Positions 11,248 through 22,607 of a DNA stretch of 64,000 bases are shown here, in pieces. The stretch spans positions 31,911 through 95,910 of the forward strand of contig QNGE01001273.1 of assembly GCA_008508345.1 (NCBI GenBank), given 5' to 3'. Position numbers and translations under genes: made by a program. The notes under the pieces were generated by a model, which had not been told where the DNA came from, made no database searches, and was given only the letters and a program-made list of their open reading frames with translations. This DNA comes from Paragonimus westermani (Eukaryota; Platyhelminthes; Trematoda; Plagiorchiida; Troglotrematidae). Every line of letters starts with the position of its first letter. The first letter of the stretch is position 1.

Positions 11248-12340
11248 CAAAATGTTAAACGTTGGGTTCTTACTTAAACTGCGTATTCCTGCCGCCAACT
11301 TGCACTTCAAAAGTTCATACTTTTCCCAAAGTATCCACTGGTAGTACAACCGTCTTCCGAGCACATCATCTGATATGGAGTGGTACCGTATAGTACCTGG
11401 ATGATATCAATGTCAAGTAATTTACTTTCAACCCACTCATCTTTCGCATTTACCATACACTGCAGGAATTCTGTCCACTGCTCAAAAGTTCCATGAAATC
11501 TTTTTACATTCTACAAAGACGCATGCGTGTGAACTACGTAATTTGTTTTCTACCCTTCAACGAGTATGTTGGGCGAAGCAGTATTTCGTATAATCGCAGT
11601 TAACCCAATAACACCTGCTAGAGGTTACATTAAATTCGTTTGTGTTCGTCCTGTCCGTATAAGAAAAAATAACGGACAAATCAAGATTGCACATAGCCGA
11701 AAATTTAGTTTGGCGCCCCACACTATTTTTTCGAGGACAGTAACTGAAGTTTGACTGTCGAAAGTAAAAAGATCTGAGTTCATATTTTGGGAGACAAGGT
11801 GAAATGATCAGGTGACTTTAATGACTTATATAGCCTCGTGGTTGCCGCATTAGTTTTTATATTTACCTGAGCAGTTTGATCGAATCCTCCAGTTGTATTG
11901 AATGTGGTTCACAGAAAAACACTTTTCTTATTGGAACAGACTTTGGAAGTACATTTCTGGCGATAAAGAATGGTTTCTCTCCAGATGCATTGGTACAAAA
12001 CTGTTGAAGCGAATATACTGGCCATCCGATTCTATTTACCTTGGTATTTCGAATTGTTACGGCCCCTGTAGACGGAGGGCAAGCGAATGCTTTTGAATGC
12101 GGCAATCTGCAGTTTGGTTTATAGAGCTGAATGATTTTTTAATTAGCCTGGCCACGTTACATGAGTGTCTGAATTAAGCTGTTTGCTTGTCGACTGTACA
12201 ACTGATTCATTAGGTTATCTCTTGTAAACTATACAGTTCCAAGCAACCTGTTTTGCACAGTGCATTTGTAATATCAACTGCTTCATCCATAATGCATTAA
12301 TCTGTACACCTAACTTAACTAACCCCATTTTTGTCTTAAG
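11248..12340. other. Probable intronic DNA upstream of AMPK gamma CBS2 exon
   Basis: No gene or repeat is recognised. It ends in a pyrimidine-rich tract and the acceptor TTGTCTTAAG immediately before the CBS2 exon, so at least the distal part must be intron. Short ORFs at 11566-11754 and 11902-12096 have no recognisable domain. Confidence 0.6.
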
Positions 12341-12522
12341 GTTTGGATCCAAAAACTGCCCATCATCCGCTTGTATATACCTCACCTGAAAGCTCCTTGC
12401 TTGAAGCCGCCAGATTACTGATAAAACATCGATTTCACCGTCTACCGATTATTGATCCTGTCTTTGGAAATCCACTGCATATTCTAACCCACAAACGCAT
12501 CCTGAAGTACTTGTATCTCAAT
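12341..12522 (+). CDS. PRKAG: AMPK gamma subunit, CBS2 exon
   Basis: This internal exon of the gamma regulatory subunit of AMP-activated protein kinase belongs to the cytosolic energy sensor that binds AMP/ADP/ATP through four CBS repeats. The exon begins with two bases completing a split codon and then encodes 60 residues. [20 protein letters not shown] and DP are followed by [10 protein letters not shown], which is CBS2. The His-Arg pair of HRLP and the Lys/Arg of THKRILK are the nucleotide-phosphate contacts of this repeat in animal gamma subunits. The acceptor is TTAAG before 12341 and the donor GTAAGT at 12523. The last codon is complete, so the next exon joins in phase 0. CBS1 was not found in the window. 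Confidence in family is high; paralogue number is unknown. Confidence 0.95.
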
Positions 12523-15500
12523 GTAAGTTGCACACGAGAAATTTTAGTGGTGATAGCCTTTATCTGCACTACTCAGGGAAAGTCACCATGACGTCCTTGG
12601 TGTGTGATACGTAACTGTGTAACCGTATTGTGCTGCCATGAAAATTATTCTATTTGTATTTTCATATTTGGTGTCACAATTTTGCCAAAATTATCTTCAT
12701 AAGGAACTGAATACTTAGTGGAGTGTCCATAGGATGCGTACGGCTCTAGGGGGTTTACTTTACAGTATAAATTTTCGGTTGTATTTTTTGTCTAGTTATC
12801 CACCGTCTTAAGTGAGTAAACGAAACCTTTTTCCATTTACAAAATAGCTAAGCACACTGCACTTGTCTATATTTGTTGTTATTTGTGGAATATCAGCTTA
12901 AGACTTTGAGCGTCACAGTGAGCTTGGTGCGCAGCTTTTTGGTGTTCCTGTAACCTGTGTACTTATTATACGCGGAGTTCCCATTTTCTCGTGTTTTCCT
13001 GCAAAATTTTAGCTGTTATTCTAACAAACTTCTAATAAGTATTCGTGCTACATACAGTTGTCTCTTCTACGCGTGGTCTTGTTGATTATTCTTCCAGCAT
13101 GATCTAAAGTTTTGTGAACGATTGGTGGCCACTGAAGCGTTCCTGCTGAACCACTGCAGTTCACATTTCCATTTCGCCTCCTCTCGGTTTTGGTTCTCAC
13201 CGGACTATTCAACTCCTTCCATTTTATATCATATCCCCTAAAATACACTTTTTCAGGTACAAATTTCTATGCCATAATTCTTTTACGGCACAAAATCTGT
13301 CGCTTCTTTTATTGTTCGTTCTTTAAACCATCTTACCTAGGTCTGTTTCGAAGAAAATCAATAAAATTGGGAACAAGTGAACTGCATGTCAAAAATGCCA
13401 CCTTCACATCATCTTAGGAAACTTTCGCTACACTAAATTATCGGTTGTTGGTCTTTGTTGTTCGTGTTTGCAATATTTGTTCATACATTCTTCGCGTATG
13501 CTCCACTATCAAGCGACCGTGTTTAGGTAGTGCCTTCATCAGACACCTTATATTTCGTGCTAAAAGTCTGATTAACAAGGTGGATTCCACCAGTTACCTC
13601 ATATACTTCCAGATGGTCTGCTCAAGGTATACCTTTCGTTTATAACAACAGAATTAAGGAATTCTCACCCACCCTCGATGTGATCTTGACATTACAAGTC
13701 GATTCCCGCTTGCCTAGTTGTGTAGTTCGAACTTACATACTAGGGACCTTTTTTGCTATTGAACATTCTGTCGTCATAGGCTAAAATCGATTAACCATTA
13801 GTGAGTGGTCCGCTCGAAGGGGGTCGGAACTCTGTATCCGATCCCGACAAGGATACACGCAACCGATGCGTCAAAATGAAAACAGTTTCTTCAGAAATAC
13901 TGATTTTAATTTGAAAAATGTAAACACTTCTGTACGTTTTATTGAACACAGATCCGCAAAGTTCTCTACTAATCACTAACGTGCTTGGGCTTTTGCAAAT
14001 CTTCTGAGCTTGTGAAGTTACACAGATGTTCAGCGGTTTACTAAAGGGAGGATATACAATACTTGCATGAACTTCATCCAGCGCTCTATCTATCGCAGTT
14101 CCGGCGCATTCGCCCGAAATATGCACATACGTCCAGATTATTCGACTATCGTCGCCTCCACCAGCTACCCTATGAAAGGCGAATTGACTGTGCGAGCAAG
14201 GCGTGTGTAAGAAATTCAGAAACTAGATATTGAAACTGCGGTCTGCATTACCTTAATCAAGTACGCTCACGAAAGTTTATATTCCGCTCTGATTGAACCA
14301 CTGTCGGTTGGAAAGGCAACTGGGAGATTAAAAGTTTCACGTAGTTCATTTTGTCCTAGCGGCCAGTAGAACATCGAATAGCCTAGTTTTCCGTAAGAAA
14401 GTTCCCTGCTGTGATTGTTCTACTGGAGTCTTAAAATCAGAGAATTGAATACCATTGAATTGCGTTTTATTGTCATTGCGATTAAACATAAACCTTCTCA
14501 GTCACACCGTACGAATTGTGACAAAAATTGGATTTTGAGCAATAACAAAGGAAAATCTGTGTAACTGGATCCCATTAAATCATGCCTAAAGGTGGTCTTT
14601 ATCTAAAGTTGACGGCGGTTGAGGTTAAGTGGTCTGCTGCCAGAGTTGTAAACCGTCGTACCTTTCTGCAACCTGATGAGACAATTACAGTGCAGTCCTC
14701 TCGTAGAAAACTGAAAGCTGTTTATCGGATATTGCTTACGTGACACCTAGCGCTGATCAGCGAGAAGGGTCCAGTCCTGCTACACCGCAATACCCGGGCG
14801 TTGCAAACATGACGCTTAAAGAATTGTTTCACGTGGCTAATGAAACCTTATCCCATCCATCGTATCCCCTGGATATCTCATCCACAGCTCATAACTTCTA
14901 CTCACTGGGGTATACTCAAGACGAAGAAAGCTTTCGCAAACAAGGTGATCTGGGAAAGTTCTGATTTCTGAAATCGCAGTTCTCTGTTCAGGTGATTTAA
15001 ACATCTTTGGAAAACGTTGATAAACAGGTGTCAAACAATACACTGTCTATTTTGTACGTTAGTTGTGTAGCTATAACCCAACTGCATTCTTGTATACTTG
15101 GCTTGTTGACAGTAAAGAACTGCCCAAAATGATCCAAGGGAAGTATTCAGAGTTTTTCTTTTAATAATTATTCTAAAATGTTTTTTCACTAAACTGCTAT
15201 GCATGTTTAACAGCTACCAGCAGTGTTATGTTTGGTTTTGCATCTATTCAGTAGATTTTATAAACAAAAACAATCAGATAACAGAAATGACTGACTTTAA
15301 AATTATCGATTATTTTTCAAACTTATATTTGTCGTGAGTTTGTAGGTTATCGGAAAATGAAAGTGCTTTTTTTGCAAATTCCTTCAGGTCTTTTAACTAA
15401 TATTAAAATATATCCACTACTTCCGAGCTCGAATACTGTGTTTATTTTCGATTGGAGCCACCTGAAAAGTCTCTGAAAACGTGATAGCCGTGTTTGATTC

Positions 15501-18500
15501 TGAGTAATATTCAGTGTTTAATTATCTGAAACTACCCTACCTGAAAAGGATTAACAGTAATGTTCCGATTGTAATTGCATTTCAGCTCTTCGATTTCGTA
15601 TATCTTGGTCCATAACTTTTTGGTTATCGAGATTTGCGGTCACACTGCTCATTTGCATTTGATTTCTGGAGTCAGTCAAATAAACTACAAGTAAACGTAG
15701 GTTAACCACCTGAATGCATATAACTAGCATTTTTGTACGTAGTTATCTTCACAGATTTATCAAACAATGATTCTCCCAGGGTCGGTATTGTACTTAACCG
15801 TATTGCGCTTTCTAAAGGTCAGTAGAAAGAGGAGATATCGCACACCATTAGATGAACACGACTCAATCGAAAGTTTATGTAACTTGTGAAAAACCAGTGT
15901 AGTGGGAGTTGTGGAAGCCCCAAAGTTTACACTAGCTAGACTTGCGAACTGCAGTTCTGATCTCTTAGCAAGCAGTTGTTGTGAGAACCAATTAATCGTC
16001 AAGCGGGAAAACTATTCGTTATGGATTAAAAAAGTTTTTATCCTAATGGGTTTCTCCTCCCTAGATTTGTGACAAACCCCGTCTTTAGGTTTTTCCAAAT
16101 GTTGGCATATGTTACGCCATAGTTGAGCAACCAACGTAGATGGCTACATTTTGAGTGGTGCCAATCATACTACTCATACTGCATAGCTTCATGTAGACAG
16201 TTTTTTGCACCGACGAACGTGCTTTTGTAAATGCTGTAACAAATATCAGTCAGCACCGAGAAACATTACAATTTTTGATAAAATGTGCACACTAGCACTT
16301 TGAAATTTAAAGTGATGACCTGGTAAACATTCCACCGAACAACTTGTTGATCAGTGAATCAAACAAACAACGTTTAGTCAGACGGCTTGCACAGTATAAA
16401 GCTATACTATACTTACGCTATAAGGATATTGCTCTTTCATCACACATGTGCTCTCCTGACATCTGGCTTCTTTCAAAAATGCATTTGGTCTTTCAAAACC
16501 TCTATACGGTAAGATGATCAGTTTCTTTCGAGTTAAGACAATCAGAGTTGTTACAGGAGCTTCACACCTCAAACATGCAAATTTGTGTTGTTGTGATGTG
16601 CTGCCTTGTTCCCAGTCACTCCAATCAAGTAATGTACAATAAATAACTGGATAAAAATAAGACTGTCACCATCCTGTGGTCTACGGAATTACAACTGGAC
16701 TGATTGCTGTCAAATTTAGACAGTAACATTTTGAACGAACGCGGTGGCCTCCTAGACTCAACCTGTTGTTAAGAATATCTCACAACTATATATGTAAAAG
16801 CGTTCGTCACACGTCTCCCAAGCGCACCAATTTTCCAACATTTATGTAAGGGACAAATTTGGCGAGGTTCAAAAGCATCAACTCCTGGTGAATCTTCTTG
16901 TATGTGAAAGTACAACTTCTGTTTCAGAATGCCTAAATGCACAGTCCACACAAGGAGAGCACAACCTACTATCTATTGGATATAGCGAACAATGTACTCG
17001 TTCCGATCAACGTGTAAAACTGTCTCGGAACAGCTGATGCTCCGATTAATTTGATTTGATTTGCAGTGAAATTTTTGACCTGTTCAGAGGTCGTGTATCT
17101 TGTTGTTTCTTGTATGTAATAACGGAACTTATTTAATTTCCGCTGGCCGAATTCACTTTCGGTCGTCGCATGATGCTCTCCTCGAAAACCCGATTGCTTC
17201 AATGATCCTTACGTATGCCTGACGCTGTCCGGCTTACTTGCAGTCCACAATGCACCTGTTAGCCAACATTCCGTAGTGCATCAAACATAGATTTGCCATT
17301 CACGAATATAATACTCTACTTCATTTTGTATGAAAACATCCATTTTCGGTGACTAAATTCACACTAGTCGACTTCGTTGAATGAACAACATCACGATAGG
17401 TTCGCCGCCGAAGGCAAAAGCACGTTTGCACTTTTAAACGATTTACGGTAGTTATTTCTCAGACCTGTTGATCTTTCACAGGTTATCCCCTTTTTCTTCT
17501 CGCTACGTGCACTAACACTGGCCCACATGTGACATGCTTGGATGATTTCATGTGCGTTTACTGTCTGGTTTGAGTGCCGGTCAATACATTATTTTGCGTG
17601 CCACGGCACATTGTTCCAAGTTTATTCACTGACATGAAGTCATTAAGACTCAAAATTATTCGCAGATAATTTTAAATCAATCACAGTCACTCGACTTAAC
17701 ATGTTTTAATGTAGTACCAATTAGGTTGGCCATAGATAATATCACATTGCAAAATTTGTTAACTATCCAGTTAAGTTAATTATGTTTGTACGAACTCGAT
17801 TTAACATAGGAAGTTTGCAGTCTGAATAAATTACCGAAGTTCGTTTGTCTATCCGCACATGTAGTCGTTCATTTAATTTTATTTTTTCTAAAAACGTGTT
17901 TGCTCCCTTTTTTTTAGCAGTCCTAAACTTTTGAAAAAAAAGCTAACTAAATGGCGATTAAAAAACATTGAGTTCCACATTTTATAGTCAATTTCGATGC
18001 ATGATTTCTCTGCCTAATCTATTATGGTAATACGTAACGACTTGTCAGATCTCAGCTCCATTACCTAGCTTATTCAAAAATTCAACTAGGTCAATTGCTC
18101 CGAGTGAAACACCGTAAAATCAATCGGTTACTAGTTTAGCTACGGAGGCTGGTGTCACTCAGTTCGTATTTGAGGATTGCTACTTGACGTGAGTCGACCT
18201 GTTGTTAATCACCAACTTCCAGTGGCATTAGTTTCGTTTATCAAACAACCTGCACTTCTTTCCAATCACTCATATGTATTGCCGTCAAGAAAAATTTGAC
18301 GGTTGGTGGTCTCCGTTGGCGTTATCTCATCCACAATCTGCCACTGATACGCAAACCTTGTAAAATCAGAATTCTGGTTCAGAGCACAAGGAAATTTCTG
18401 TTTAATTAACATGCTGGCTTTTATGCGTTTCTGCCTACTCTACTGATTTGACTTTTTGGTCTTTGCCTGTCACTTGTCGCCCGTTTGATCAATTTCCTTC

Positions 18501-21500
18501 CGTTAGAGTTTGTTTGGCTTCTCAACTCTTCCACAACCTGTTTGCTTCAGAAATTAACATCCTTTCCCTTACCCTGGGACAATGCACTGAGTGTTAGACT
18601 AATGAGCATTTTTGACATACCCTGTCGTCGAAATACAAGCATTGCCCCCGTATAGGTCGTGTTTTCTGCCAGTTGTATTAACACATTGTATTCGTGTCAT
18701 GATTTCAACTGTTTTGTGGTGCAATGTTGCTGCGAATCTATTTATCCCTCTTTTATATGTGATACTTACTTTAATTAACGACACTTCCCTAACGGATATT
18801 GTAAGCTGTTGAACTTGCTATGTTGGTGTATTTAACATCTGTCTCATAACGCTTGCACCGGGAGTGGGATTTCAGTATACATTTATGACCAACAACCAAC
18901 CGGGCCAATCAATCGGCTCTGTCAACACCACTTTCCCTCCTTTTCTATAGAAGAGATTTCTTTTTTAGTCGTGGTCATGTAATGTAGTCATTGTTTTTTC
19001 CTTTAAAGTTAACCACCAAGGTGATTCCAATTTTACCGAACACCGGTAATATGGCTGAACCTTGCTGATGATTCATAATCTGAGAATAACCTGTGAGTAA
19101 CCGGCAAAAATACATTCTGGCGATTAGAAGATTTTTCAGGCTAGGCATGCCATTTGCAAATGTGAGAGTAGGTGAACCAAGCAAATGATGATTCAGCACA
19201 CTTAGTTGAGAGTTTCAACTGAAAATTATAAATGCATGCATAAACATTGGGGTGGGAGCAAGTAAAAACGAGACAAGAAGTCGAATCGATGCAATCAACT
19301 GTATACGCTGAATCTGAAGCCTGCCATTTCTGAGACTTCAGTTGGAGTTGTTTTACCCAGACCCTGATGAAGTTTGTTTGATTCTCTTGTCCTGTGCTCA
19401 AATGACTGACTGGCAATTGGATAACTTTGATGGTGATCTAGTGTTCGAACTTATCTCGGAATCGTTTCACAGTTCGCTTTCTGTGTTCATGCATTCTGTA
19501 TGGTCATCCCACATTTTCTATGCCCTTCCGAATCCAAGTGTAAAATAATGCTACTTAGAAAAAAACTATCATCTTGGCACAAAGTAAATACCGCTAGGGT
19601 CAACATGTCTTTTCACACATCTTTATACAAACCTTCCAAGCCGCTCCGTGACTATTTTTTCCGCGGACATTTGTAACGAGTTTGTCACATTATACACAGG
19701 CATGTCATATACAACGCACAAGTTAAATGCTTTTCACGGAAATGCCCAGAGCTTTGAAATTTCAGTCAGCAAAATAATATGCGACACATTCCAGTGGTTT
19801 TGTACGACAAAAAATTACGCGCTTACCGTGAACCTCCAAGAAATTTGCAGAATCGTTTGAAACGACAATACACTTTGGCTACCTCGTTTAAACCTGCATT
19901 CATCAAACTTGCAACAGTACAACAATAATTGTATGGAACTAGAATCACCTCTTCGGAAAAGCAACATTGTTTTTACCTTGAAAGTGTCTCGTTAAGGGAT
20001 TATTGTATTCTCATTTTTTCCGGCCAACATGTGCATCACACAATCAGAGAAACTGGAGCAACTGTAATCAAGATTAACACCTACGTTTATCACAACATGT
20101 AGGAACAATATAGCCTCTGAGGGGAAGTATATTCTCAAACTATCTGTAGTTTACTGTAACGTTTGCGCGATTATACGATGGTGGGAGATTTTACGCAGAG
20201 ATAACCAGTACGGATGTCCACATGTCGTTCAAACCACCCAAATACCTGACATCACGAAACGGGATGGTTGCAAGTAGACTGGCCTGTTGTGAAGCTGCCC
20301 GGATGCAGCCAAGAAACAAACAACAGTTATTTAAAGTTGTAATAATTCTTGGTCGGTAGAACTAAACAGTAACTGGTGTTTCTTCTGGACTTTTAACGGA
20401 GTTTATCGGGACGGTCTGTAAAGGACAGTTATGTTCGAATAAAAGCCATCCAGTTGATATCTGATTCACGATTATTCCAAATTATGTTATATGTGGGTAC
20501 TCCATTCTGCTTTCAAACTAGAAGGACTGTATTCCCTATTGCAGTTGCAACACCTCTGAGTTCTAACACTCTTAAACGGAATCTGTGATATCCTATGCAC
20601 ACTAACACTCGCATTCAGCACGCTTGCAGAACACCGCTCACAGGTTCTCGGATCGTTTGGTGGGCTTTTGTTTAGTAGGTTCAGAACAGCCTTCAGAGTA
20701 ATCTTCTGAACATAAATCGCATCTGACTTCCCCAGAACGGTATATATGAAACTCAGTTGAACGGAATTGTTCAGTGTACTGATTCACTTTGAGGTCAGTA
20801 TGTAAGTAAGCTTGACTCGTTCCCACAACAGCGCTGTAGTTTCTCTCCAGAAGCCACTAGAATCAGAAGTTCCTTTCATTGTAAGCAGCTGACGCGGAGA
20901 CACTTCTGGCCTTTTTAAAGCGTTTCTTCGACTCAATTAATTGTTCTTTTTGGATGTGCCATGATTCGCTCATCGTTCTGTCTCAATTAGTTCGTTGTGA
21001 AGGTAGATTACGGATGTCAATTTTATCGTCTTTTCTTTGTCTCCAGAACCAATGATTCAGCACGTTCACTGCTTCCACCTCTTTTACTCTGTTACCAACA
21101 AACTTGAACAAAACTAAATGTCCTTAGGATAAATCCGTGTTGTACGCGTCTGATTTTTGCATCAGTACATTTTTGTAGGCATTCACTTTGTGCTGAAGAC
21201 CGTAGTTCACACTGCTAAGGTTGTGTGCATTTTAGTGAGGTTTGTTTCAGTAGCAGTTCGTTTGTTGTCAGGATCTTTCTTTACTACTCTTCACCGCTTC
21301 AACATTGTTTAGATGGAGCAAATTCATTGTTTCCCGTTCGTATCATGATGACCCTGTGCACACGGTTAATTTTCGTCAGATAGTGGAAAATTATTTCTCC
21401 CATTTGCTTTGTTCCTCTACCTTTCCTTGTTTGTTAAACATCTGGATTTCCTAACGGTGTGTCCCAGTTTGCTGGTAGTGAGACGCAACATCAGGTGACA

Positions 21501-22400
21501 ATATTGAATAATTGTGAGGTCATGCAAACAAACTTTGTTTGAATTGACTGAACATGTGCGCTAGCCGAAATTTGCATGACGTTGTTACTACATCTATCGG
21601 TAGACAAGACTAATTTATGCCAATTTCACATTGACCTACAACCAATAACTACCGTAAGTCAAAATAAAAGCCGTCACTTTATGACCCTGTATTTATTGTT
21701 CTGATGCGAAATACTAATGCATCTTTAACTCAGAAAAAATTGTCTCATCCTCTGTTTCTCTCGCTTGCTGAAGAATTTTCCATAACTCCGTTGGGGATCA
21801 AAGAATGTGTGCTATCAAAACCTAGGTGAACATTTCTGGTGTGAATACTGTTGACTGTTGGTATGTTTCAATGATATCCGTTGAAACAACACCGAAGTTT
21901 GCCTGGCACAGGGACTTAAACATCTGACGCACATGTGGATACGGTGTCGAATGTTTTAGCTAATGCACCGAGTTTTACGAATTAACTCCCACTTTATTCG
22001 TGTGTTCCATCCCCTAAATTCATTCCATACATAGTTGCATGAGTTCAAAGTAACCATGTAGTGTTGGTGTGTGGTCATGTTACCGTCTCTTTCAATTTTG
22101 CTCCAAATTGGCACCAGACTGTACACATATACCGTGCGTCTTGCTTTCGCACTGTTCTCGATTTCCGGGTAAGATAAACACCCGGTTTTCATTACTTGGT
22201 CACCTTATGATTCCCTTCTTTAATTCTCTTTTTTGGTACATTGTTTGTTGCAATTAAAGAAACACAATGAAGCTGTTTATTATAAAACTGTTTGGTACTG
22301 CTTCGGTTAATGTTGATAACACTGAAGACGATAGTGGAATAGCATTCCTCTTTATTTTGTTGGATTCTAATCATTGGAGGGTTTCTTGGATTCATTTCAG
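12523..22400 (+). other. PRKAG: Intron between AMPK gamma CBS2 and CBS3 exons (9.9 kb)
   Basis: It opens with GTAAGT and closes with GATTCATTTCAG. Apart from the in-phase ORF at 14707-14964, I see no coding exon, recognised transposon or RNA gene. ORFs are short and AT-rich. A weak hammerhead-like string near 13500-13550 was rejected. Confidence 0.85.
14707..14964 (+). CDS. Unrecognised 86-codon open segment in intron, possible alternative terminal exon or nested ORF
   Basis: The segment is open from directly after a possible acceptor (TCTCGTAG ending at 14706) to a TGA at 14962-14964. It is open in phase 0 relative to the CBS2 donor, so splicing from 12522 to 14707 would give a gamma protein ending after CBS2 with this tail. 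Its composition looks more protein-like than neighbouring ORFs: QREGSSPATPQYPGVANMTL, then LFHVANETLSHPSYPLDISS and NFYSLGYTQDEESFRKQ. I do not recognise the family. An independent start at the ATG at 14809-14811 is also possible. No polyadenylation signal lies close behind the stop. It may equally be a chance ORF or transposon remnant. Confidence 0.3.
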   Translation, partial: KTESCLSDIAYVTPSADQREGSSPATPQYPGVANMTLKELFHVANETLSHPSYPLDISSTAHNFYSLGYTQDEESFRKQGDLGKF

Positions 22401-22607
22401 CGATACAAGTTACCCCAATCCACACAGATGTCTCAAACATTGGACGAATTGCGGCTGGGCACCTACGTACCTTCAGTGCATGTCATTCGACCAGAAACAC
22501 CAATTATCGATGCACTCCGCTTGTTTCTTATTCACAACGTTTCTTGTTTGCCGGTTGTGGACGCGAACAATCGGTTAACAGAGTTGTACGCGAAATTTGA
22601 TGTATTT
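22401..22607 (+). CDS. PRKAG: AMPK gamma subunit, CBS3 exon
   Basis: This phase-0 exon of 69 codons starts after TTTCAG and ends before GTAAGT. It encodes the CBS2-CBS3 connector (SQTLDELRLGTYVPSVHVI) and CBS3 (TPIIDALRLFLIHNVSCLPV and VDANNRLTELYAKFDVF). The connector LRLGTY and the LYAKFD block are diagnostic of AMPK gamma. The Asp of KFDV is the ribose-binding Asp of this repeat. Where vertebrate gamma1 has His-Arg-Val-Ser before the LPVVD strand, this protein has His-Asn-Val-Ser, so a phosphate-contacting Arg is replaced. Joined to 12341-12522, the reading LKYLYLN-RYKLPQ is seamless with known gamma sequences. Confidence 0.96.

Noticed and set aside
2831..12340. Search for AMPK gamma CBS1 exons upstream of CBS2
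   Set aside because: No segment matched the expected RAAPLW or THKxETWR type blocks with splice sites, so the exons are presumed to be upstream of the window.
13500..13550. CTGATGAAGGCACTACC string on the minus strand resembling a hammerhead core
   Set aside because: There is no GAAA after the putative stem II and no stem I pairing, so it is probably chance.
19360..19400. CTGATGAAGTTTG string on + as a hammerhead core
   Set aside because: The stem II and GAAA elements are absent.
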